From: an uncultured Sutterella sp. | GTDB lineage: Bacteria; Pseudomonadota; Gammaproteobacteria; Burkholderiales; Burkholderiaceae_F | NCBI GenBank assembly: GCA_900546995.1 | Contig: URFF01000020.1 | Location: 1-24,124 of the forward strand | Direction of reading: 5' to 3' | DNA length: 24,124 nucleotides | Shown here: piece after piece, positions 1 to 6,118 of the stretch | Layout: each line of letters opens with the position of its first letter | Position numbering within the stretch: the first letter of the stretch is position 1 | Translations under genes and position numbers: made by a program | The notes under the pieces: generated by a model | The model's input: the letters and a program-made list of their open reading frames with translations, nothing else | Databases searched by the model: none | What the model was told of the DNA's origin: nothing

Positions 1-229
1 AAGCCGCTTTAACGTATTTTTGATAGGCGATCCCACATCCTACCACGCCCAATTTAATGCTACTCATCGCAACGGTTTGAAGGTAGCGAACCAGTTCTCG
101 GAACTCTTTTCCGGATAAGGTTAAGGTGCGTGCTAATTTTGTTAAACAAGTAGGCTTTCTAGTCGAATCAACATTTCCATCACAAGCTTGGAGGATGAGG
201 TTGACCTCACTTGATTGAAATTTCAGCAT
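1..229 (-). CDS. 5' part of an unrecognised protein (runs off window)
   Basis: Minus-strand open frame from an ATG at 229-227 to the window edge, 76 codons without a stop. The start is supported by an excellent Shine-Dalgarno (AAGGAG, five bases before the ATG). The visible part begins MLKFQSSEVNLI, is mixed polar/hydrophobic with a likely helical first 55 residues (KLARTLTLSGKEFRELVRYL), and ends with a glycine-rich hydrophobic stretch GVVGCGIAY around residues 63-71 that could be the start of a nucleotide-binding or membrane-proximal segment. No signal peptide. I do not recognise the family. It is convergent with nothing visible and lies downstream of the asparaginase terminator, so it has its own promoter somewhere in 230-420, where I see only AT-rich DNA and no clear promoter. 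Confidence 0.6.
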   Translation of the reverse strand, partial: MLKFQSSEVNLILQACDGNVDSTRKPTCLTKLARTLTLSGKEFRELVRYLQTVAMSSIKLGVVGCGIAYQKYVKAA

Positions 230-421
230 ATCCACTCCTTCGAACTTGGGCACATTTTTAGTGTCGCAAATCTTTGAGGAATATGGTTTTCAATCGGTCA
301 GTGAACGTAACAAAGTTTTATTTCTATTTATTTTATATTTTGTTTGTTTATCAATGGGTTAGTGTTTATTTGGGCGTGTTGAAAATGAAATTTTTTGCAT
401 TTGGAACGCTTTGAAAACAAA

Positions 422-449
422 AGCCCCGAACGTTTGAGCGATCGGGGCT
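422..449 (-). terminator. Rho-independent terminator of the asparaginase gene
   Basis: Perfect 8-bp stem AGCCCCGA/TCGGGGCT (422-429 with 442-449), 12-base loop; on the minus strand it is followed by a T-rich run (TTTTGTTTTC). It lies 36 bases after the asparaginase stop codon. Confidence 0.85.
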
Positions 450-485
450 GAGCTTTAACTTTCAGAAAAGAAAGCTAGCAGACGA

Positions 486-1529
486 TTAGTACGTATCGAA
501 AATCTTTTGGATTTCCTTCGGATCCTTCGTTTGCGTCAAAGCCAATTGCAACAGGACACGAGCCTTTTGCGGATTGAGGTATTGACCAGCAACGAAGCCG
601 TACTTGGCGTCATCAATTTCAGCATCCTTCGTGGCAGAGCCGGTCGGGACACGAGACGAACGAACAACCACGACACCGTCCTTAGCTGCTTTTTCAAGCA
701 TCGGGAACAAGTTCTTGTGAATGTTGCCGTTACCGACACCAGCCGTCACAATACCTTGGTAGCCAGCCTTCAACAAAGCTTGAAGCGGTTCAGCAGGAAC
801 ATTGGAGTAGTTGTAGACAATACCAACCTTCGGCAAAGCCGTTAACTTGCTCACGTCAAACGGGGTCTTCGTGGTATGCGGCGTAGCCGGGGTGTTACCG
901 AAGTGAACCTTGGAGTTGAAGACGTAACCCATCGTACCGAAGTTAGCGCCTTGGAAGGTTTCAACAGCGGTCGTGTTGGTCTTGATGACATCACGTGCGC
1001 CGATGATCTTGTCGTTCATGGCAACCATGACACCACGGTTAGCAGCTTCCTTGGAACCAGCGACAACAACGGCGTTATAGAGGTTCTTCGGACCGTCAGC
1101 AGACAAGCCCGTGGACGGGAGCATTGCGCCGACAAACACGATCGGCTTGTTGCACTTAGCCGTCAAATGAACGAAGTACGACGTTTCTTCCATCGTGTCC
1201 GTGCCGTGCGTCACAACGAAACCGTCGAACTTGTTGCAGTCGGCATTGATCGTCTTAACCAATTGAAGCCAAACATCGTCGGTCATGTCTTGAGAACCGA
1301 TTTGGACAACTTGCTTCGGGGTCACGTTAGCGACCTTGGCCAATTCAGGCACAGCAGCGACCAAGTGGTTGACAGACACTTTACCGGCTGTGTAAGCCGT
1401 ACCGGTAGCAGATTGACCGGCGCCGGCAATCGTACCGCCCGTAGCCAACACTTCAACATTAGGCAAAGCCATAGCAGTGGCGCTGGCAGCTAACAGGGCG
1501 GTAGCCAACAAAGTATGTTTCAATTGCAT
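486..1529 (-). CDS. ansB: Periplasmic type II L-asparaginase
   Basis: Hydrolyses L-asparagine to aspartate and ammonia in the periplasm. The 347-residue protein has a Sec signal peptide (hydrophobic core ALLAASATA, probable cleavage after AMA, residue 21) and a mature chain starting LPNVEVLATGGTIAG, nearly collinear with E. coli AnsB. With an offset of 21 all the family residues are present: Thr33 (nucleophile), Tyr46, Ser79, Thr110-Asp111 in THGTD, Lys183 and Glu304. The cysteine pair Cys98/Cys126 matches the E. coli disulfide. The C terminus LNPQKARVLLQLALTQTKDP is the family signature. Start: the ATG at 1529 is six bases from an AGGAG (1540-1536); a TTG six bases upstream lies directly against that ribosome site and is unlikely. 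Single-gene unit with its own terminator. In anaerobes the aspartate can feed fumarate respiration, which fits the DcuC carrier further on. Confidence 0.96.
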   Translation of the reverse strand: MQLKHTLLATALLAASATAMALPNVEVLATGGTIAGAGQSATGTAYTAGKVSVNHLVAAVPELAKVANVTPKQVVQIGSQDMTDDVWLQLVKTINADCNKFDGFVVTHGTDTMEETSYFVHLTAKCNKPIVFVGAMLPSTGLSADGPKNLYNAVVVAGSKEAANRGVMVAMNDKIIGARDVIKTNTTAVETFQGANFGTMGYVFNSKVHFGNTPATPHTTKTPFDVSKLTALPKVGIVYNYSNVPAEPLQALLKAGYQGIVTAGVGNGNIHKNLFPMLEKAAKDGVVVVRSSRVPTGSATKDAEIDDAKYGFVAGQYLNPQKARVLLQLALTQTKDPKEIQKIFDTY

Positions 1530-1603
1530 ATACAACTCCTCTTTTTATTTAAATTAGCGGGTGCGCAAAACACACAGCAACCCGAAAAGCTCTAAGGCTC
1601 TTT

Positions 1604-1616
1604 ACCTATAATAGGT
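1604..1616. promoter_or_regulatory. 13-bp palindrome in the asparaginase promoter region
   Basis: ACCTATAATAGGT is a perfect dyad 75-87 bases upstream of the asparaginase ATG. On the minus strand TTGAGT, 17 bases, TATAGG can be read as a -35/-10 pair whose -10 lies in the dyad. No FNR-type (TTGAT-N4-ATCAA) site is visible. Could be an operator or chance. Confidence 0.3.
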
Positions 1617-1765
1617 CAAAAAAGTTAACTCAAACTTTTTTTCTAATTGACTTTTGCTTTATGACAAAGATTTCTAAAAAATAAAGGTTTGATTGGCTAA
1701 AACCGTGGCGTTAAGTTGGATATTGATGTCTCGAAAAATTTTTCTTAGCGAGACGTAAAAAAAAT

Positions 1766-1794
1766 TTGCAATTTTTTTTCTACTAGTAGATAAT
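1766..1794 (+). promoter_or_regulatory. Sigma70-type promoter of tRNA-Arg
   Basis: TTGCAA (1766-1771), 17-base spacer, GATAAT (1789-1794), placing the transcription start about 10 bases downstream, a few bases before the mature tRNA 5' end at 1805. The upstream stretch is very AT-rich. Confidence 0.65.
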
Positions 1795-1804
1795 AACGTT
1801 CCAC

Positions 1805-1881
1805 GCGCCGGTAGCTCAGTTGGATAGAGTACCTGGCTACGAACCAGGGGGTCGCGGGTTCGAATCCTACCCGGCGCACCA
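1805..1881 (+). tRNA. tRNA-Arg (anticodon ACG)
   Basis: 77-base cloverleaf with encoded CCA. Acceptor stem GCGCCGG/CCGGCGC is perfect; D arm GCTCAGTTGGATAGAGT; anticodon stem CCTGG/CCAGG with loop CTACGAA, so anticodon ACG (read as inosine after TadA editing, reading CGU/CGC/CGA); T loop TTCGAAT. The T stem GCGGG/CCTAC contains one C:A mismatch and one G:U pair, which is weaker than usual. Confidence 0.95.
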
Positions 1882-1888
1882 GAATTAC

Positions 1889-1917
1889 AGAGCCTTGAGT
1901 TTTCTCAAGGCTCTTTT
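1889..1917 (+). terminator. Terminator of tRNA-Arg
   Basis: 11-bp perfect stem AGAGCCTTGAG/CTCAAGGCTCT (1889-1899, 1904-1914) with TTTT loop, followed by TTTCC, eight bases after the tRNA. Confidence 0.9.
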
Positions 1918-1980
1918 CCTATCTACATCTCAATCCAAGTTTCTCCTTTCTATTTCTCCGATAGATCCATTAAATAGTCA

Positions 1981-2009
1981 TTACACTTTTGGTGAAAACT
2001 CGTTAGTAT
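1981..2009 (+). promoter_or_regulatory. Possible rubrerythrin promoter
   Basis: TTACAC (1981-1986), 17-base spacer, TAGTAT (2004-2009), about 40 bases before the rubrerythrin ATG. Match to the consensus is moderate only. Confidence 0.3.
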
Positions 2010-2049
2010 TAACGGCGGGGACTATCCTCATACTTTTTAGGAGAGAGAA

Positions 2050-2589
2050 ATGGATTTAAAAGGAACCAAAACTGAAAAGAATTTGATGGAAGCATTTGCC
2101 GGCGAATCTCAAGCCCGCAATAAGTACACGTATTACGCAAGTCAAGCCAAGAAAGACGGCTATGTTCAGATTGCAGCCATCTTTGAAGAAACCGCTAAGA
2201 ACGAACAAGAACACGCCAAGTTGTGGTTCAAGCTTTTGCACGGCGGTGCCGTTCCCACAACGGAAGTGAACCTTGCTGATGCCGCTGCCGGCGAAAACTT
2301 CGAATGGACGAACATGTACGATCGCATGGCTAAAGAAGCTCGCGAAGAAGGTTTCGAAGAAATCGCTTTCCTCTTTGAAGGTGTCGGCGCCATTGAAAAG
2401 GAACACGAAGCCCGCTATTTGAAGTTGCTCGAACGCGTCAAGGGCGGTATGGTCTTTACGTCTGAAGGCGACACGATGTGGCAATGCTCCAACTGCGGTC
2501 ACATTGTCTTCGGTAAGCAAGCTCCGGAAATCTGCCCGGTTTGCAGCCACGCCAAAGCCTACTTCCAACGTAAGGCTGAAAACTACTAA
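2050..2589 (+). CDS. rbr: Rubrerythrin (non-haem di-iron peroxidase)
   Basis: 179 residues, cytoplasmic; reduces hydrogen peroxide with electrons delivered through a rubredoxin centre, an oxygen-defence enzyme typical of anaerobes. Two domains are visible: an N-terminal four-helix ferritin-like domain (about 1-140) with the di-iron ligands Glu19, the FEE of residues 45-47, E52-x-x-H55, Glu96 and E116-x-x-H119; and a C-terminal rubredoxin-like domain with two CxxC knuckles (Cys146/Cys149 and Cys162/Cys165). Domain order and length are those of classical rubrerythrin. Ribosome site AGGAGA lies just upstream of the ATG. Monocistronic: tRNA terminator before it, shared bidirectional terminator after it. 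Convergent with copZ. Confidence 0.96.
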   Translation: MDLKGTKTEKNLMEAFAGESQARNKYTYYASQAKKDGYVQIAAIFEETAKNEQEHAKLWFKLLHGGAVPTTEVNLADAAAGENFEWTNMYDRMAKEAREEGFEEIAFLFEGVGAIEKEHEARYLKLLERVKGGMVFTSEGDTMWQCSNCGHIVFGKQAPEICPVCSHAKAYFQRKAENY

Positions 2590-2616
2590 TCGAGCATTGA
2601 TTGCCGATTTTTAAAC

Positions 2617-2640
2617 AAAGAGCCCGTTTTCGGGCTCTTT
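2617..2640. terminator. Bidirectional terminator between rubrerythrin and copZ
   Basis: Perfect 10-bp stem AAAGAGCCCG/CGGGCTCTTT (2617-2626 and 2631-2640) with TTTT loop. A-rich on one side and T-rich on the other, so it can stop both the plus-strand rbr transcript and the minus-strand copZ transcript. Confidence 0.9.
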
Positions 2641-2662
2641 GTCTACATAAAAGGTTGCAAGA

Positions 2663-2887
2663 CTATTTACCGCAACCGCAGCCACAGCTGCAGCTATGTG
2701 CTTCAAAGCCAATATCTTCAATCGCTTCTTTCACTTTGTCTTCAGAGACACCCATTTCATCCCATTTCACTTCGCCTTTTTCGAGGCTCACTTCAACGCC
2801 TTTGGCGCCCGGCAATGCACTGACTGCCTCCGTGACGGCCTTGACACAATTTTGGCAGTGCATGCCTTCGACTTTCATAACGGACAT
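2663..2887 (-). CDS. copZ: CopZ-type copper chaperone with Cys-rich tail
   Basis: 74 residues: a single heavy-metal-associated (HMA) domain, with the Cu(I)-binding motif GMHCQNC (Cys11 and Cys14) in the first loop and the usual beta-alpha-beta-beta-alpha-beta pattern. Role by family: cytosolic Cu(I) carrier that hands metal to CopA or to a regulator. Unusual: the last ten residues are HSCSCGCGCG, adding His64 and Cys66/68/70/72, a possible second metal site absent from ordinary CopZ. ATG at 2887 has AGGAG upstream. It is divergent from copA across a 146-base control region, which supports the copper assignment; a mercury- or zinc-handling role cannot be excluded by sequence alone. Confidence 0.88.
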   Translation of the reverse strand: MSVMKVEGMHCQNCVKAVTEAVSALPGAKGVEVSLEKGEVKWDEMGVSEDKVKEAIEDIGFEAHSCSCGCGCGK

Positions 2888-2926
2888 TTGACTCTCCTTT
2901 GCATGAGTATTAAAAATCGATTAAGC

Positions 2927-2946
2927 TGAGAACCATTCTCATTATA
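2927..2946 (-). promoter_or_regulatory. copZ promoter overlapped by a Fur-box-like palindrome
   Basis: On the minus strand a perfect -10 TATAAT occupies 2946-2941, with no good -35. Overlapping it is a perfect dyad TGAGAACCATTCTCA (2927-2941), whose flanked form (GAGAAnCATTCTCATTA-like) resembles proteobacterial Fur boxes. The dyad would cover the -10 edge and transcription start, the position expected for repression. Fur control is inference. Confidence 0.5.
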
Positions 2947-2973
2947 AAGATCCTCAACCGCTTAATAGGAAAA

Positions 2974-3004
2974 TTTACACCCTGTAGCAGCTATAGGGTA
3001 TAGA
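2974..3004 (+). promoter_or_regulatory. CueR/MerR-type copA promoter with internal operator
   Basis: TTTACA (2974-2979) and TATAGA (2999-3004) are separated by 19 bases, the overlong spacer characteristic of promoters activated by MerR-family regulators. The spacer is filled by the dyad 2979-2999, ACCCTGTAGC-A-GCTATAGGGT, arms matching at 9 of 10 positions and centred exactly midway. The placement in front of a copper ATPase fits CueR. No merR/cueR gene is in the window. Confidence 0.75.
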
Positions 3005-3033
3005 GTGAGTGGCAGATTCATTTGGAGATAGAC

Positions 3034-5283
3034 ATGTCTGCTTGTCAATTCGAATTGAAAATTACGGGAATGCACTGCGCGGCGTGCTCTTCGCGCATTG
3101 AGCGAGTTGTTAGCAAAATGCAGGAAGTGGCTTCGGTGAGCGTGAGTTTGCCGACCAACCGTGCTCAGGTGAAATTAAACGATGGCGTTGAACGCGAAAG
3201 CGGCATTCAAAATGTGATTGCCCGTATTGAAAAGCTTCATTTCGGAGCAAAACTTGTTGAAAACGAGGATTTAGTTGAGAGTTGGCAAAAGGAAAACGAA
3301 GAAGCTCGTCAGGCACTAGCCGCACAATATCGCAAACTCACTCCGATGGTACTTTTAGCCCTTGTGCTTTTGTACATTTCCATGGGACATATGATCGGTT
3401 TGCCATTGCCCGATGCGATTTCCCCCGAGCAGTCACCCAAAGTATTTGCTTTGGTGCAGTTAGTGATTGTTTTACCCATCATGTATCTGGGCTTTCATTT
3501 TTATCGTGACGGTCTGAGCAACCTTTTCAATGGTGCCCCAAACATGGATAGCTTGGTGGCTGTTGGTACCGGCGCAGCATTTCTTTACTCGTTGTTTTCG
3601 ACGATTCAGATTTTTGTGGGCGACGCCTCCTATGCCATGAATTTGTATTTTGAGTCATGCGGTGTGTTAGTTGCCATGATTTCAATTGGTCAATACATGG
3701 AGGCAAAATCCAAGCGCAAAGCCGGAGATGCGATCGGATCGCTGATGCGTGTGGTTCCACAGACCGCAAGACGCTACCGCGATGGTAAAGCCGAAGTGGT
3801 GCCGGTTCATTACTTGGCCGAAGGCGAAACGATTCTGGTGCAACCCGGCGAAAGAATTTCTGCCGATGGTAAAGTTCTTGAAGGTACGAGTGAAGTGGAT
3901 ACTTCGCTTCTAACCGGCGAGTCGATTCCACGGGTCGTCAATGTGGGTGAACAGGTGATTGCCGGTAGCCTCAACGGCACTCATCCGCTTTTGGTCCAGG
4001 TGACCCATCTTGGAAATGACACGGTTTTGGCGCAAATTATTCGCTTGGTTCGTTCCGCTCAAAGTTCAAAAGCCCCGGTCGCCTCTTTAGCGGACCGTGT
4101 CAGTTTTTATTTTGTGCCGACTGTCATGGTATTGGCTCTTTTAACTTTTGTTGCGTGGGCAATTTTTTCTGATGAACCTCTGTCATTAGCCGTCAAAGCG
4201 ATGATTTCGGTTTTGGTGATCGCCTGTCCCTGCGCAATGGGTTTGGCTACGCCAACCTCAATCATGGTTGCCACCGCCCGAGGTGCTCAACTTGGTGTAT
4301 TGATTAAGGATGCCGTTGCACTGGAAATGGCCGGTAAAGTCGACGTAATAGCCTTTGACAAAACCGGAACGTTAACCATTGGGGAACCGAAAGTGATTGA
4401 AACGGTCTGTTTGGCAGAACAATCGCAAGAAGAGGTTCTTCGTTTGGCAGCAAGCCTTGAAGTTCGCAGTGAGCATCCTATTGCCAAAGCTTTATTGAAA
4501 AAAGCACCGAACGATCTTTATGAAATTCAACCGACTGTGTTGCCCGGTTTGGGTTTGGCTGGCGAATTAAACGGTCAGGCCCTTTACCTTGGTAATAGCG
4601 CTTTAATGATTCAAAAAGGAATTGACATTCAAACCGCGGTGCCGGTACTAGAACGCTTTAGCGCCATGGCCAAGACGCCATTAATGCTGGCTTTTAATGG
4701 ACAACTCGTTGCTGTGTTCGCAATCGCCGATACGGTTCGTCCTGAATCCACAACGGTGTTGAAAACGCTTCGGAGCATGGGCATACGCACACTCATGATC
4801 AGCGGTGATAATAAGAAGACCGCTCAAGCGATCGCAACGGAGTTGGGCATTGATGAAGTTCACGGAGAAGCGCTTCCGCAAGATAAGGCACGAATTATTT
4901 CGGAACTACAGGCTCAGGGATTGAAAGTCGCCATGGTGGGCGATGGGCTTAACGACGCACCGGCTTTGGCTCAAGCAGACGTTGGTTTCGCGGTGGCCGA
5001 AGGGGTTGATGTCAGTGCTCAGGCTGGCGACATCATTTTGATGAAGCACGGCCTTGCCTCTGTTTTAACCGCTTTGCGTTTATCGAAAGCGACAATGCGC
5101 AATATCTTTGAAAACTTAGGCTGGGCGTTCGGTTATAACATTTTGGGAATTCCCGTGGCGATGGGCGCTTTGCATGTTTTGTTCGGTGGCCCAATGCTTT
5201 CGCCGATGATTGGTGGAACGGCAATGGCGTTATCGTCGACTTCTGTCGTGTTGAACGCCTTGCGCTTACGTTTTTTCAAGTAA
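3034..5283 (+). CDS. copA: Cu(I)-exporting P1B-type ATPase CopA
   Basis: 749-residue inner-membrane pump moving Cu(I) out of the cytosol at the cost of ATP. One N-terminal HMA domain with GMHCAAC (Cys15/Cys18); actuator TGE at 294-296; intramembrane copper site Cys398-Pro-Cys400 in ACPCAMGLATP; phosphorylated Asp442 in DKTGT; SEHP (479-482) of the nucleotide-binding domain; GDGLNDAP at 636-643; and in the last helices the YN...MALSS pattern that defines Cu(I) specificity (P1B-1). About eight membrane helices are recognisable. Only one HMA domain, where E. coli CopA has two. Start: the ATG at 3034, five bases after GGAGA; an in-frame TTG at 3022 overlaps the ribosome site and is discarded. Its 3' end overlaps a convergent small gene by eight bases. 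Confidence 0.96.
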   Translation: MSACQFELKITGMHCAACSSRIERVVSKMQEVASVSVSLPTNRAQVKLNDGVERESGIQNVIARIEKLHFGAKLVENEDLVESWQKENEEARQALAAQYRKLTPMVLLALVLLYISMGHMIGLPLPDAISPEQSPKVFALVQLVIVLPIMYLGFHFYRDGLSNLFNGAPNMDSLVAVGTGAAFLYSLFSTIQIFVGDASYAMNLYFESCGVLVAMISIGQYMEAKSKRKAGDAIGSLMRVVPQTARRYRDGKAEVVPVHYLAEGETILVQPGERISADGKVLEGTSEVDTSLLTGESIPRVVNVGEQVIAGSLNGTHPLLVQVTHLGNDTVLAQIIRLVRSAQSSKAPVASLADRVSFYFVPTVMVLALLTFVAWAIFSDEPLSLAVKAMISVLVIACPCAMGLATPTSIMVATARGAQLGVLIKDAVALEMAGKVDVIAFDKTGTLTIGEPKVIETVCLAEQSQEEVLRLAASLEVRSEHPIAKALLKKAPNDLYEIQPTVLPGLGLAGELNGQALYLGNSALMIQKGIDIQTAVPVLERFSAMAKTPLMLAFNGQLVAVFAIADTVRPESTTVLKTLRSMGIRTLMISGDNKKTAQAIATELGIDEVHGEALPQDKARIISELQAQGLKVAMVGDGLNDAPALAQADVGFAVAEGVDVSAQAGDIILMKHGLASVLTALRLSKATMRNIFENLGWAFGYNILGIPVAMGALHVLFGGPMLSPMIGGTAMALSSTSVVLNALRLRFFK

Positions 5284-5452
5284 GCACATATGTGCTGATG
5301 AAGTAGTGTAGAAAATAGCAAATGACGAGGATTGCCAAGCCCCTTAACAACAGCATGATGATGGCAAACATTTTGCCGATGCCTTCCATCAAGGTTTCAG
5401 GGCTTGCCTCGTCTTTTTTGCTTTTTGATTTATTGTCTTCTTTTTCTCTCAT
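5276..5452 (-). CDS. 58-residue single-span membrane protein, unknown function
   Basis: Not recognised. ATG at 5452 with GAGGAA a proper distance upstream; stop TGA at 5278-5276, overlapping the end of convergent copA by eight bases. The product has a very charged N-terminal half (REKEDNKSKSKKDEA, residues 2-16) and a hydrophobic segment of roughly 25 residues from 28 on (MFAIIMLLLRGLAILVICYF) ending FISTYVLT, so it is probably a membrane-anchored peptide with its N terminus in the cytoplasm. Upstream (minus strand) a TACAAT at 5481-5476 could serve as -10, just after the terminator of the preceding gene. The good ribosome site and protein-like composition argue that it is real despite its size. 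Confidence 0.62.
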   Translation of the reverse strand: MREKEDNKSKSKKDEASPETLMEGIGKMFAIIMLLLRGLAILVICYFLHYFISTYVLT

Positions 5453-5503
5453 TAAAATTTCCTCAGTGAATTAGCATTGTACTAGTCTTTCAATCAACAA
5501 AAT

Positions 5504-5524
5504 GGGCCACTTTTGAAGTGGCCC
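5504..5524 (-). terminator. Terminator after the ygiW-like gene
   Basis: 9-bp perfect stem GGGCCACTT/AAGTGGCCC with a 3-base loop; on the minus strand it is followed by ATTTTGTT. It lies 37 bases past the stop of the BOF gene. Confidence 0.85.
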
Positions 5525-5560
5525 TACTTAACCATATTCAATGATGGTCAAAAATAAGTG

Positions 5561-5956
5561 CTATTTTTTGAGTAACTTGGCATCCATCACGTCAAGTTTA
5601 AGCGACGTGAAGTCCTTATCAACTTCTGCTGTGATCTCCATCAGCGCATCCTTTTGAACGTGAGACCAGTTTTGATCGTCGTCTAATTCAACAACGACTT
5701 TTTCGCCCTTCGTGTCAGTAAATTCAAACTTTTCTTTGCTTAACTGCGAGGTAAAGCGACCGTCCAAGCGAATGACTTGATCATCACGAGCATTTTTCTT
5801 GATGTCTGCGACAGATTGCATTTTTTGCAGATCAAAACCTTGGGGAGCACCGGGTTTGCCAGTCGGTTGATCAAAACCGGTGGGACCGGCGGCAATGGCC
5901 GATAACGGTAATGCTAGAGCACATAAAGCGGCAGCAATCGAAACTTTCTTCAACAT
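5561..5956 (-). CDS. ygiW: YgiW/YdeI-family periplasmic BOF-fold protein
   Basis: 131 residues: Sec signal peptide (MLKKVSIAAALCALALPLSAIAA, residues 1-23) followed by a short low-complexity Gly/Pro linker (GPTGFDQPTGKPGAPQGF) and one bacterial OB-fold domain (about 45-131) with the family patterns VADIKKNARDDQVIRLDGRF, YEFTD-like KFEFTDTKGEKVVVELDDD and a terminal TSLKLDVMDAKLL. In enterobacteria members (YgiW, YdeI, also called the NirD/YgiW/YdeI stress tolerance family) help resist peroxide, cationic peptides and metal stress from the periplasm; the exact role here is unknown. Strong ribosome site AAGGAG. Alone in its transcript. Assignment to the family is firm, ygiW symbol by resemblance. 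Confidence 0.88.
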   Translation of the reverse strand: MLKKVSIAAALCALALPLSAIAAGPTGFDQPTGKPGAPQGFDLQKMQSVADIKKNARDDQVIRLDGRFTSQLSKEKFEFTDTKGEKVVVELDDDQNWSHVQKDALMEITAEVDKDFTSLKLDVMDAKLLKK

Positions 5957-6014
5957 GGTGCATCTCCTTAACGATGTCGACTAATTTTCTTTGATTGCCA
6001 GTTTATGCTAGAAA

Positions 6015-6054
6015 ACTTAGTGGAAAAATAGGAAAAACTTAGCTGGACCTAAGT
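6015..6054. promoter_or_regulatory. Repeated ACTTAG motifs upstream of ygiW-like gene
   Basis: ACTTAG occurs at 6015-6020 and again at 6037-6042 (22-base step, two helical turns), and its complement CTAAGT at 6049-6054, giving an inverted pair with a 6-base gap. A TAGCAT at 6010-6005 (minus strand) could be the -10. The layout resembles tandem half-sites of an OmpR-family regulator, unproven. Confidence 0.35.
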
Positions 6055-6086
6055 GTGTAAAAGTATGTAATAGGAGATTCAAAATA

Positions 6087-6104
6087 GGCGGCTTGAGGGC
6101 CGCC
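6087..6104 (-). terminator. Terminator of the dcuC-like gene
   Basis: 6-bp GC stem GGCGGC/GCCGCC with 6-base loop; on the minus strand followed by TATTTTG. It is 15 bases beyond the restored dcuC stop. Confidence 0.7.
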
Positions 6105-6118
6105 GAGAAGTGGATTAA

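Noticed and set aside
230..421. AT-rich stretch upstream of the partial first gene
   Set aside because: Checked for promoter, small genes and repeats; only low-complexity T-rich DNA and no convincing element.
507..1493. Long plus-strand open frames opposite the asparaginase gene
   Set aside because: Antisense shadows: no ribosome site, basic low-complexity composition, and the minus-strand frame is unmistakable.
1820..2059. 79-codon frame overlapping tRNA-Arg and running into rubrerythrin
   Set aside because: Begins within the tRNA and passes through its terminator; no ribosome site.
2056..2568. 170-codon minus-strand frame opposite rubrerythrin
   Set aside because: Mirror of a strongly coding gene; no ribosome site and no recognisable domain.
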